From an uncultured Flavobacteriaceae bacterium (GTDB taxonomy: Bacteria > Bacteroidota > Bacteroidia > Flavobacteriales > Flavobacteriaceae): a stretch of DNA of 64,000 nt. The stretch is from positions 98,950 to 162,949 of the forward strand of contig CANLRK010000004.1 of the NCBI GenBank assembly GCA_947493535.1, given 5' to 3'. The translations under genes and the position numbers were made by a program. The notes under the pieces were generated by a model. The model was given only the letters and a program-made list of their open reading frames with translations. It had not been told where the DNA came from and did not search any database. Below, in pieces: positions 29,833-38,828 of the stretch. Position 1 is the first letter of the stretch; the number at the start of each line of letters is the position of its first letter.

Positions 29833-31191
29833 TTAATAATGAAATTGTTCACTTTCATGAATGAAAGGATTTCGTTTTGGTTCTAATGGCGCTTTCGTTA
29901 ATGCTGTAAACACTACATAAATAAACAACCCTAAGAAAAACAATATAGAAGATATTTCTGGTAAACCAATTGACCATTCAGTACCAACTGTTGCCGGCAT
30001 AACCATGTTATACACATCCATATAGTGCCCTAATAAAATAACGATACCTGCTACTACAACAAACCAATTTACACGTTTGAAATCACTATTCATTAACACC
30101 AACAATGGGAAAATAAAATTCATAGCAACCATACCAAAGAATGGTAAGTTATAATCTTGTATACGTGTAACAAAGTATGTTACTTCTTCTGGTATATCTG
30201 CATACCAGATTAATAAGAATTGAGAAAACCATAAGTATGTCCAGAAAATACTAATACCAAACATAAATTTAGCTAAATCATGTATATGGCTGTTATTTAC
30301 TTTTGGTAAATAATCCTTTTTACCGGCCTTTAAGTAAATTGTTACTAAGGCAATTACAGTAATACCGCTTACAAACATACTTGCAAATACATACCATCCA
30401 AATAATGTAGAGAACCAGTGAGGATCAAAAGACATAATCCAATCCCAAGACATCATCGATTCTGTGTATAAAAACACTACTAAGAATGCTGCAGATAACT
30501 TAAAGTTCTTTTTAAAATTAGAATCATCTGTAGCTACATCTTGCGCACGAGATAACTTTTTAGAGATTATTTGATATCCAATCCAGAAAGCTGAATAAAT
30601 TACAGCTCTAACCATAAACCATCCGCTGTTTAACCAACCTTTTTTGTTGTTTATTAACTTATCAAATTTATCGCTAGATGGATCAATTAAATCTGGGTCT
30701 GTCCAAGCAAAAATATGATTCATATGCCCAAGAGTTGACATTCCTAAAATCACCAATAAAATAATTAACCCTACTGGTAAATATGAAGTAATACCTTCCA
30801 TTACTCTAAATAATAATGGAGACCATCCTGCTTGAGCTGCTCTATTTACTGCATAAAAAGCAAGCGTTCCAAGAGCAATCATCATAAAAAAGAAACAGGC
30901 TACATATAACGCAGACCATGGTTTATTTTGCAACAAATGCATTACGTGCTCTGCATGATGATCATCTGCGTGTGCATCATGAGCTGAAGCTTTATCTCCA
31001 TGCCCTGCTTCAACAACGTGAGTTGTTTCTGCATGTGCATCATGTCCACCATGATGAGCATCATGAGCTAACATTTCTTTTACTTCTTCAACCGTTTTAG
31101 GTGCAGAAATAAAACCTGCTATTATACCAACAGCTCCAACTACCATAAATCCGATAGCCCACAGCTTTAATTTTTTAGAAAAATCGTACAT
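29833..31191 (-). CDS. actF: Quinol:cytochrome c oxidoreductase (alternative complex III) subunit ActF
   Basis: Polytopic protein in act gene order; His-rich insert after the first TM. Confidence 0.85.
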   Translation of the reverse strand: MYDFSKKLKLWAIGFMVVGAVGIIAGFISAPKTVEEVKEMLAHDAHHGGHDAHAETTHVVEAGHGDKASAHDAHADDHHAEHVMHLLQNKPWSALYVACFFFMMIALGTLAFYAVNRAAQAGWSPLLFRVMEGITSYLPVGLIILLVILGMSTLGHMNHIFAWTDPDLIDPSSDKFDKLINNKKGWLNSGWFMVRAVIYSAFWIGYQIISKKLSRAQDVATDDSNFKKNFKLSAAFLVVFLYTESMMSWDWIMSFDPHWFSTLFGWYVFASMFVSGITVIALVTIYLKAGKKDYLPKVNNSHIHDLAKFMFGISIFWTYLWFSQFLLIWYADIPEEVTYFVTRIQDYNLPFFGMVAMNFIFPLLVLMNSDFKRVNWFVVVAGIVILLGHYMDVYNMVMPATVGTEWSIGLPEISSILFFLGLFIYVVFTALTKAPLEPKRNPFIHESEQFHY

Positions 31192-31213
31192 ATCTATATC
31201 TTAATCTAATTTC

Positions 31214-31765
31214 TTATTTGGTTAAATCTGCCTTTAGCTTGTTTACATATAATGCAACTTGCCAACGCTCTTTTTCGTTTAACTGACCAGCATGAGAACC
31301 CATAGAGTTTAACCCGTAATAAATAGTATGGTAAATACTACCTGTTGTAATATCTCTATCTTTATAGTTCGGTACTCCTAAGAACTTTTCACGTTTTACA
31401 AGATTACCATCTCCTTTTCCTTTTGTACCATGACAAACACTACAGTATACTCCGTACAACTCTTTTCCAGTTGCTAAGTTTGCCTCTGTCATTTTTAAAG
31501 GAACTACTAAACTATCTTTAGCAAAGGTTCTTCCTTCAGCAGTATTAGGTACTTCAAAAGGCAACCAACCTCTTTTTACAGTACCTGCTACTGGTAATTG
31601 TGCTTCAACACCATTGTTAAATGCTTCTGACTCACTATATGTTTCGTACCCAACAGAATCATACATGTTAGGGAAAAACTGGTAATTAGGCGCAGTATCT
31701 GTTTTACAAGAAACGCTTACTAATACTGTTGCTATCGCTATAATTTTAACTAAACTCTTCTTCAT
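31214..31765 (-). CDS. actE: Alternative complex III monoheme cytochrome c subunit ActE
   Basis: Lipoprotein signal, CSVCHGTKGKGDG. Confidence 0.88.
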   Translation of the reverse strand: MKKSLVKIIAIATVLVSVSCKTDTAPNYQFFPNMYDSVGYETYSESEAFNNGVEAQLPVAGTVKRGWLPFEVPNTAEGRTFAKDSLVVPLKMTEANLATGKELYGVYCSVCHGTKGKGDGNLVKREKFLGVPNYKDRDITTGSIYHTIYYGLNSMGSHAGQLNEKERWQVALYVNKLKADLTK

Positions 31766-31767
31766 AA

Positions 31768-32295
31768 TTAGTGCTTTTCAGTTAAGTTAATTTCTACTGC
31801 TCCTGTTTCTTTTAATAAAGCAGTTAAAGCCTCTACATCATCTCCTGCTGGAATTTCCATTAAAAAATGATCATCTGTTGTTCTAACATCTGGGTTTTCA
31901 GCCTTTTTAAATGGCCATAACCTACTTCTCATATAAAAAGTAATTACCATTAAGTGTGCTGCAAAAAACACAGTTAACTCAAACATAATTGGCACAAATG
32001 ATGGCATGTTTTCAATAAAACTAAAACTTGGTTTACCACCAATATCTTGAGGCCAATCTTTAATCATGATAAAATTCATCATGGTAACCGCTACAGACAA
32101 ACCAACTAAACCATACATAAATGCTGTAATGGCTAATCGTGTTGGTGCTAACCCCATAGCTTTATCTAATCCGTGTACTGGGAAAGGTGTAAAAACCTCT
32201 TCAATATGATAATGTGCATTTTTTACTGTTTTAACAGCATCCATTAACACATCATCATCAGTATATAACGCGTGAACTACTTTATGACTACTCAT
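31768..32295 (-). CDS. actD: Alternative complex III subunit ActD (DUF3341-type)
   Basis: FTPFPVHGLDKAMGL motif; position in operon. Confidence 0.88.
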   Translation of the reverse strand: MSSHKVVHALYTDDDVLMDAVKTVKNAHYHIEEVFTPFPVHGLDKAMGLAPTRLAITAFMYGLVGLSVAVTMMNFIMIKDWPQDIGGKPSFSFIENMPSFVPIMFELTVFFAAHLMVITFYMRSRLWPFKKAENPDVRTTDDHFLMEIPAGDDVEALTALLKETGAVEINLTEKH

Positions 32296-33676
32296 GACTA
32301 TCGTTAGTTTTTTTGTATTTATCTCCTGATGATTTCAAAATAGATTTTACCTCTGCCTGTGCAATTACAGGGAATGTTCTTGAATATAATAAGAACAATA
32401 CAAAGAAGAAACCTAATGTACCTATAAATATACCTATATCAACAAATGTTGGCGAAAACATTGTCCATGATGATGGTAAATAATCTCTGTGCAAAGAAGT
32501 AACAATAATTACAAAACGCTCAAACCACATTCCGATGTTTACAACAATTGATATGATAAATGAGAATAATAAACTTCTTCTTAATTTCTTAAACCACATA
32601 AACTGTGGAGAGAATACATTACATGTCATCATTGACCAATATGCCCATGCGTAAGGTCCTGTTGCTCTGTTTAAGAACGCATATTGCTCGTACTCTACTC
32701 CTGAATACCATGCAATAAACAACTCCGTAATATAAGCCACCCCTACTATAGAACCCGTAATCATGATTACTAAGTTCATTAATTCAATATGTTGCATTGT
32801 AATGTAATCTTCAAAATTACATACTTTTCTCATGATGATTAATAAGGTATTTACCATAGCAAACCCTGAGAATACTGCTCCTGCAACGAAGTAAGGCGGG
32901 AATATTGTAGTGTGCCATCCTGGTATAACCGATGTAGCAAAGTCAAACGATACAATAGTGTGTACAGAAAGTACTAATGGCGTAGCTAAACCTGCTAATA
33001 CTAAAGACACCTCTTCAAAACGTTGCCAGTCTTTTGCTCGTCCTGACCAACCAAAACTCACTAAACTATATATTTTCTTTTGGAATGGTTTTACCGCTCT
33101 ATCACGTAACATAGCAAAATCTGGTAATAAACCTGTCCACCAGAACACTAATGATACTGATAGATAAGTAGAAATTGCAAATACATCCCATAATAATGGT
33201 GAGTTAAAGTTAACCCATAATGATCCAAACTGGTTTGGTATTGGTAATACCCAGTATCCTAACCATGGACGTCCCATGTGAATAATTGGAAATAACCCCG
33301 CTTGTACAACGGCAAAAATTGTCATTGCCTCTGCTGAACGGTTGATACCCATTCTCCATTTTTGACGGAATAATAATAGTACTGCAGATATTAATGTTCC
33401 TGCGTGACCAATACCAACCCACCATACGAAGTTAGTAATATCCCAAGACCATCCTACTGTCTTGTTCAATCCCCAAGTACCGATACCTGTTGATATTGTG
33501 TAAATCATACATCCTACTCCCCAAAGGAAAGCTGCTAATGAAATTGAAAAAACAATCCACCATTGCTTATTAGCGCGACCTTCAACTGGTCTAGCAACAT
33601 CTACCGATACATCGTGGTATGATTTGTTACCAGTAACTAAAGGTTTTCTTATTGGTGCTTCGTAATGAGACCCCAT
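32288..33676 (-). CDS. actC: Alternative complex III NrfD-like membrane subunit ActC
   Basis: NrfD/PsrC-like polytopic protein (WWVGIGHAGTLISAVLLLFRQ); position in operon. Confidence 0.92.
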   Translation of the reverse strand: MGSHYEAPIRKPLVTGNKSYHDVSVDVARPVEGRANKQWWIVFSISLAAFLWGVGCMIYTISTGIGTWGLNKTVGWSWDITNFVWWVGIGHAGTLISAVLLLFRQKWRMGINRSAEAMTIFAVVQAGLFPIIHMGRPWLGYWVLPIPNQFGSLWVNFNSPLLWDVFAISTYLSVSLVFWWTGLLPDFAMLRDRAVKPFQKKIYSLVSFGWSGRAKDWQRFEEVSLVLAGLATPLVLSVHTIVSFDFATSVIPGWHTTIFPPYFVAGAVFSGFAMVNTLLIIMRKVCNFEDYITMQHIELMNLVIMITGSIVGVAYITELFIAWYSGVEYEQYAFLNRATGPYAWAYWSMMTCNVFSPQFMWFKKLRRSLLFSFIISIVVNIGMWFERFVIIVTSLHRDYLPSSWTMFSPTFVDIGIFIGTLGFFFVLFLLYSRTFPVIAQAEVKSILKSSGDKYKKTNDSHE

Positions 33677-33712
33677 AATTTATACTTGTTATTACTTAAT
33701 TAATTTTTTTAC

Positions 33713-36700
33713 TTATGCTTCTTTTGAGTTTCTCACTTTTACCTGATATACAACATTAGGTTCTGTACCTACGTGCTCTAGTAAATGATATGCTCTACTA
33801 TCGTTTTTCTTCTTATAAACTTCACTATCGTAGTCATTTACATCGCCGAAAATCATTGCTCCTGACTCACACGCGTTAGAACAAGCTGTTTGAAACTCTC
33901 CATCCTTAATTGCTCTACCATCTCGTTTAGCATCAAGAATTGTTTTCTGTGTCATTTGAATACACATAGAACATTTTTCCATAACTCCTCGAGAACGAAC
34001 AACTACGTCTGGATTCAATACCATCTTACCTAAATCGTCATTCATATGATAGTTAAACTCATCATTTTCTGCATATAAGAACCAGTTGAAACGACGGACT
34101 TTATATGCACAGTTGTTAGCACAATAACGTGTACCTACACAACGGTTATATGCCATTTGGTTTTGCCCTTGACGACCATGAGATGTTGCCGCTACTGGAC
34201 AAACAGTTTCACATGATGCGTGATTACAGTGCTGACACATTACTGGCTGGAACACCACTTGCGGATTAGCCGCTGGATTTTCCAACTCACCAAACTCTAC
34301 TAATGAACTTCCTAAACCTGCAATATTGTCTTTCTTTTCAACATCAGCATTAAAGCTATCTTGAGAAGAATAATATCTATCTATACGCAACCAGTGCATA
34401 TCTCTTGACCTACGTACTTCTGACTTACCAACAACTGGTACGTTGTTTTCTGCATGACATGCAATAACACACGCCCCACATCCTGTACAAGCATTTAAAT
34501 CTATTGATAAGTTAAAGTGATGTCCTACAGACCTGTCAAACGACGTCCATAAATCTGCATCAGGAGAATCTACAGGAATCATTGCGTGATCCTTAGATAC
34601 GTGTGGCTTCGGATTCCAAAGCTTAGCATCTTTTGTATTAAACACCTCTAAAGTAGTATCCTTTACAATATCTCCTCTACCCATTAAGGTATTGTGCAAT
34701 TGTAAGCAAGCAAACTCATGTATACCATCAGTTAACTCAACCTTTACCTCTTGCACCTTATTAGCGTTAGCATATAATTTATATGCATTAACACCAGTTT
34801 GCATTTCAGTTTTTAACCCTGCTTTTCTACCATAACCAAAAGCCATACCTACAGAACCAACTGCTTGACCTGGCTGTACCATTACTGGCACTTTTACAGT
34901 AACGCCGTTTACAGTAACATTTGCATAAGTTCCGTTTAAACCTCCATTAGCATCATTGCGTGCCTCCGTAAAGAAAGTACTTTGCGCTAAACTTAACCCT
35001 AAACGATCAGCATCTGCTTGCGAAATTGTTAAGTAGTTATCCCAAGTAGCTCTAGTTAATGGGTCAGGAAACTCTTGTAACCAAGGGTTATTTGCCATCT
35101 GACCATCACCCATACCAGTTTTAGAGTATAATGTTAACTCTAAACCTTTCGAAGCAGCTTTAGCTAATTTAGCCACATCTGCACTTACATTAGTAACTTC
35201 TACTTCTTCAACATCTCCTTCAGCAACCTCAGCAACAACTACAGGCTTTACTAATACACCATCATGCAACGCTTTATTCCAAGAAGTAGCTCCTAGGAAA
35301 CCTGTTGACCATGTTGATTTGATATATGTATAATACGATTCTGCACTTCCCATCCATTTTAACAATGAATCTTGGAACTGACGCGTATCAAATAACGGCT
35401 TAATTGTAGGCTGCATTAAGCTGTAGTGTCCTTTTTTAAACTCTACATCTCCCCATGACTCTAAGTAATGTGGCGCTGCACCTAAATAGTTTACATATGC
35501 AGAAGTTTCATCTTCTCTTTCTGTAAACGACACTGTTAAATCTATTTTCTTTAAAGCATCACCAAACGCTTCTCCATTTGCTAAGGTATACACTGGATTT
35601 ACACCAGACATAATTACCGCACCAACTTTCCCTGACTTTACATCAGCTACTAATTTACTCATTGCAGCATCATTCCCTTGTCTTATCTTTACAGGAACCG
35701 AAGGATTAAACGCTTTACTTACTAAAGCCTCATTAATTGCAAAAACAACTTTTTGCGCTCCTTTATCTTGCACCCCTGTTAACACAACCGCTCTACTTCC
35801 TGCTTTCTTCAATTCAGCAGCAACTTTCTTAACAACAGCTTCAACAGCAGCAGGCAATTTACCCCCTACAGACGCCCCAGTAACAAAACCATATAATTTC
35901 GCTAAGGCAACTTTTTGTTCTGATGGAGTTAATGGCACACGTAAATCAGCGTTTGCACCTGACAAACTCATATTAGATTCAAACTGAATATGACGCGACA
36001 TTTTACCTTGCTCAGGCACTCTTCCTTTTGCATAAGCAGCTTCATAACCACCACCTTGCCAATCCCCCAAGAAATCCGCACCAACAGAAACAATTAAATC
36101 TGCATTCTCTAAATCATAAGAAGCCAAACCTCTTTCTCCGTACTTTTCTTGATACGCATCTAAGGCAGCAGATTCAGAAATAGCATCGTACACAACGTGA
36201 CGTACATTGCCATATTTTTCTTTAAACTCTGCAATTAAACGAGTAGTTGATGGGCTTGCATAAGTTTGTGTCAACAACACAACCTCTTTGCCCGCAGCAC
36301 TTAAATCAGTTAATTTTTTAGTAATATCAGCATCAAATTTAGACCACGTAGTGATAGCCCCTTTGATTTTAGCTGATTTTAAACGCATATTATCATATAA
36401 TGATAATACCGACGCTTGTATACGAGCAGTAGTTCCTCCGTTTGAGCTAGCCAGTTTATTTGGCTCGATCTTAATTGGACGCCCTTCTCTTGTTTTTACT
36501 AATACACTAGCAAAATCAAAACCGTTCGCTATAGTTGTTGCATAATAATCTGCAACACCCGGACGAACTTGTTCTGGTTGTACTACATATGGTATTGATT
36601 TGATTACCGGACCCTCACAAGCAGCTAAAGATGCAGCAGCTGTACTGAACCCAACATACTTAAGAAAATCACGACGAGTAGTTGATGAAGCCTCAAGAGT

Positions 36701-36826
36701 TTCTTTATCACCCAAGAAACCATCAACAGGAATCTCTTCAACAAATTCATTTTGCTGTAGCGTCTCAACAATTGAGTTAGTATCTAACTCCTCAACACTT
36801 TTCCAGTATTTTTTGTTTGATGCCAT
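33713..36826 (-). CDS. actB: Alternative complex III ActB: molybdopterin-oxidoreductase-like plus FeS domains
   Basis: RRDFLKYVGFSTAAASLAAC N-terminus; CTGCGACVIACHAEN and CQHCNHASCETVCPV FeS motifs. Confidence 0.93.
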   Translation of the reverse strand: MASNKKYWKSVEELDTNSIVETLQQNEFVEEIPVDGFLGDKETLEASSTTRRDFLKYVGFSTAAASLAACEGPVIKSIPYVVQPEQVRPGVADYYATTIANGFDFASVLVKTREGRPIKIEPNKLASSNGGTTARIQASVLSLYDNMRLKSAKIKGAITTWSKFDADITKKLTDLSAAGKEVVLLTQTYASPSTTRLIAEFKEKYGNVRHVVYDAISESAALDAYQEKYGERGLASYDLENADLIVSVGADFLGDWQGGGYEAAYAKGRVPEQGKMSRHIQFESNMSLSGANADLRVPLTPSEQKVALAKLYGFVTGASVGGKLPAAVEAVVKKVAAELKKAGSRAVVLTGVQDKGAQKVVFAINEALVSKAFNPSVPVKIRQGNDAAMSKLVADVKSGKVGAVIMSGVNPVYTLANGEAFGDALKKIDLTVSFTEREDETSAYVNYLGAAPHYLESWGDVEFKKGHYSLMQPTIKPLFDTRQFQDSLLKWMGSAESYYTYIKSTWSTGFLGATSWNKALHDGVLVKPVVVAEVAEGDVEEVEVTNVSADVAKLAKAASKGLELTLYSKTGMGDGQMANNPWLQEFPDPLTRATWDNYLTISQADADRLGLSLAQSTFFTEARNDANGGLNGTYANVTVNGVTVKVPVMVQPGQAVGSVGMAFGYGRKAGLKTEMQTGVNAYKLYANANKVQEVKVELTDGIHEFACLQLHNTLMGRGDIVKDTTLEVFNTKDAKLWNPKPHVSKDHAMIPVDSPDADLWTSFDRSVGHHFNLSIDLNACTGCGACVIACHAENNVPVVGKSEVRRSRDMHWLRIDRYYSSQDSFNADVEKKDNIAGLGSSLVEFGELENPAANPQVVFQPVMCQHCNHASCETVCPVAATSHGRQGQNQMAYNRCVGTRYCANNCAYKVRRFNWFLYAENDEFNYHMNDDLGKMVLNPDVVVRSRGVMEKCSMCIQMTQKTILDAKRDGRAIKDGEFQTACSNACESGAMIFGDVNDYDSEVYKKKNDSRAYHLLEHVGTEPNVVYQVKVRNSKEA

Positions 36827-36856
36827 ATTATTAATTGATATTAACTTCTTTTATTA

Positions 36857-38113
36857 TTAATAGTGACATTTTCCACATTCCAATCCACCCATTTGAGCAA
36901 TTGTAAGTTGGTCAACACCATATTTCTTCTTTAATTCATCGTGAATTTTCGCGTAATATTCATTACCCTCAACCTTCACATTAGTTTCACGGTGACAGTT
37001 TACACACCACCCCATAGTTAAAGGCGCATGTTGTTCTAAAATTTCCATCTCCTCAACTGGTCCGTGACATTTCTGACATGCTACCCCAGCAACTGTTACG
37101 TGTTGCGAGTGATTAAAGTATGCAAAGTCAGGAAGATTATGCACTCTAACCCATTTAACCGGACTAGATTCCCCCGTATACTTTGTACCATCCCAACCAA
37201 CAGCATCGTATAATTTTTGAATCTCACCATCGTAAAACTCTTTAGTATACTCACCATCAGCAGTAGTTGCAGCTACTTCTGAAATATTTTTATGACAGTT
37301 CATACACACGTTTAACGAAGGTATACCTGACGTTTTACTAACTCTTGCACTTGAGTGACAGTACTTACAGTCAATACCGTTATCCCCAGCATGTATTTTA
37401 TGCGAAAAATGTATTGGCTGTACTGGCTGATACCCTTGGTCAACACCTACTTGCATTAAGAACCCAAAAGCGTGATATCCAGCAAACAACATAAATGCAA
37501 TTACCGCCACCAATACTAAAAATTGGTTTTTTACAAACTTCTGCCAAACAGAGTCAGTTTCTTCCGCCTGAACCCCAGCTTGTTTTGCAAGATTGTTTAG
37601 TGTTTTTGTAACCATAAACAACATTACCGCTAACACTAATAAAATTAACGCCAACAACCCTAACACTAAATCCGTACTCATACCCGAATCAGCACTAGCA
37701 TCTCCTGCTCCAGCTTGAGCAACAGGAACAACCTCAGCCTTTTTCTCCTCAGAAGTGTACGCTAAAATATTTTCTAAATCAGCATCCGAAAGCTGCGGAA
37801 ATGCAGTCATAGCTGTTTTATTATACTTTTCAAAAATTTCAACCGCATACGGATCACCAGCCTTAATCATTTTCGAACTGTTACGAATCCATTCAAAAAG
37901 CCAATCTTTTTCTAAACGCTCTGCAACACCACGCAATGCAGGCCCTGTCATATCTTTATCTAATTTATGACATGCCGCACAATTGGAATTAAACAATGAT
38001 TTACCCGCAACAGGATCGCCTTGAGCAAAAATAGAAGTAGAAAATGCTAGCAAAAACGCTAAACAAAAACCTAGAACTTTAGAAGTTGAATTACGGTGTT
38101 TCACCTTTTTCAT
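36857..38113 (-). CDS. actA: Alternative complex III multiheme cytochrome c ActA with additional N-terminal cytochrome c domain
   Basis: Six CXXCH motifs: CAACH, CKYCH, CMNCH, CQKCH, CVNCH, CGKCH. Confidence 0.92.
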   Translation of the reverse strand: MKKVKHRNSTSKVLGFCLAFLLAFSTSIFAQGDPVAGKSLFNSNCAACHKLDKDMTGPALRGVAERLEKDWLFEWIRNSSKMIKAGDPYAVEIFEKYNKTAMTAFPQLSDADLENILAYTSEEKKAEVVPVAQAGAGDASADSGMSTDLVLGLLALILLVLAVMLFMVTKTLNNLAKQAGVQAEETDSVWQKFVKNQFLVLVAVIAFMLFAGYHAFGFLMQVGVDQGYQPVQPIHFSHKIHAGDNGIDCKYCHSSARVSKTSGIPSLNVCMNCHKNISEVAATTADGEYTKEFYDGEIQKLYDAVGWDGTKYTGESSPVKWVRVHNLPDFAYFNHSQHVTVAGVACQKCHGPVEEMEILEQHAPLTMGWCVNCHRETNVKVEGNEYYAKIHDELKKKYGVDQLTIAQMGGLECGKCHY

Positions 38114-38340
38114 CTGTAATGTATCTATAATTTATTAGTAATCCTTTAAAATATTTTTAAAGGGTTTTTTCTTTTTGGTACGATTTTTTCAGTAATAGCA
38201 ATAAAAAGCTAGCTCAAGAAAAAATTGTTCCGACAAAAATAATATTTAAGATTGATTTTTTAAGTGTTATAGATATGTTAATTCTAATTTATATAAATTC
38301 TAAATAAGATAAACCACAAAGTAAAAACTAATAGAAAATG

Positions 38341-38348
38341 TACTTTTG
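38341..38348 (+). promoter_or_regulatory. Possible -7 element TACTTTTG of the SPOR gene
   Basis: TAnnTTTG match ~18 bp upstream of ATG; no clear -33 TTG. Confidence 0.4.
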
Positions 38349-38365
38349 TGTAAACACAATTCATT

Positions 38366-38761
38366 ATGAACCGCTTACCTTTACTTAAACTTACTTTACT
38401 AGTTAGCTGTCTTCTATTCATTTGTTCTTCATCATACGGACAAGAAGGAACAGTTACTATTGAACAAGATAAAAAAATTGACTTATTACTGAAAGAACGT
38501 AAGCAATTATACGATACTGGCGAACTTAAAAACTACTTCTCAATACAAGTGATTTCTGGTGAAATAAAAACTGCTAGAGAAACATTAGCTGAGTGCAAAA
38601 AAATGTTTACAGATTACACTTCTGATATTGTGTATCAAACACCACATTACAAAGTTTGGGTAGGAAAATTTAGAAACAGAATTGATGCTGACGCTGCGTT
38701 GGTATTAATTAGCGAAACGTACCCTGGAGCTTTTGTTTTTAAGCCCGAGAATAAAAAATAA
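38366..38761 (+). CDS. SPOR domain-containing secreted protein
   Basis: Signal peptide; YFSIQVISGEIKTARETLAECKKMF...YKVWVGKFRNRIDADAAL. Confidence 0.85.
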   Translation: MNRLPLLKLTLLVSCLLFICSSSYGQEGTVTIEQDKKIDLLLKERKQLYDTGELKNYFSIQVISGEIKTARETLAECKKMFTDYTSDIVYQTPHYKVWVGKFRNRIDADAALVLISETYPGAFVFKPENKK

Positions 38762-38777
38762 ATCTACATAGAAACTT

Positions 38778-38808
38778 AAAAAAGCCATCAAAATTGATGG
38801 CTTTTTTT
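38778..38808 (+). terminator. Rho-independent terminator
   Basis: AAAGCCATCA-AAAT-TGATGGCTTT plus T-run. Confidence 0.85.
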
Positions 38809-38828
38809 ATGTGATTCAGTTAAGAAAA

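Noticed and set aside
30918-31100. His-rich plus-strand ORF (HDDHLRVHHELKLYLHALL)
   Set aside because: Artifact of reading opposite the His-rich ActF codons
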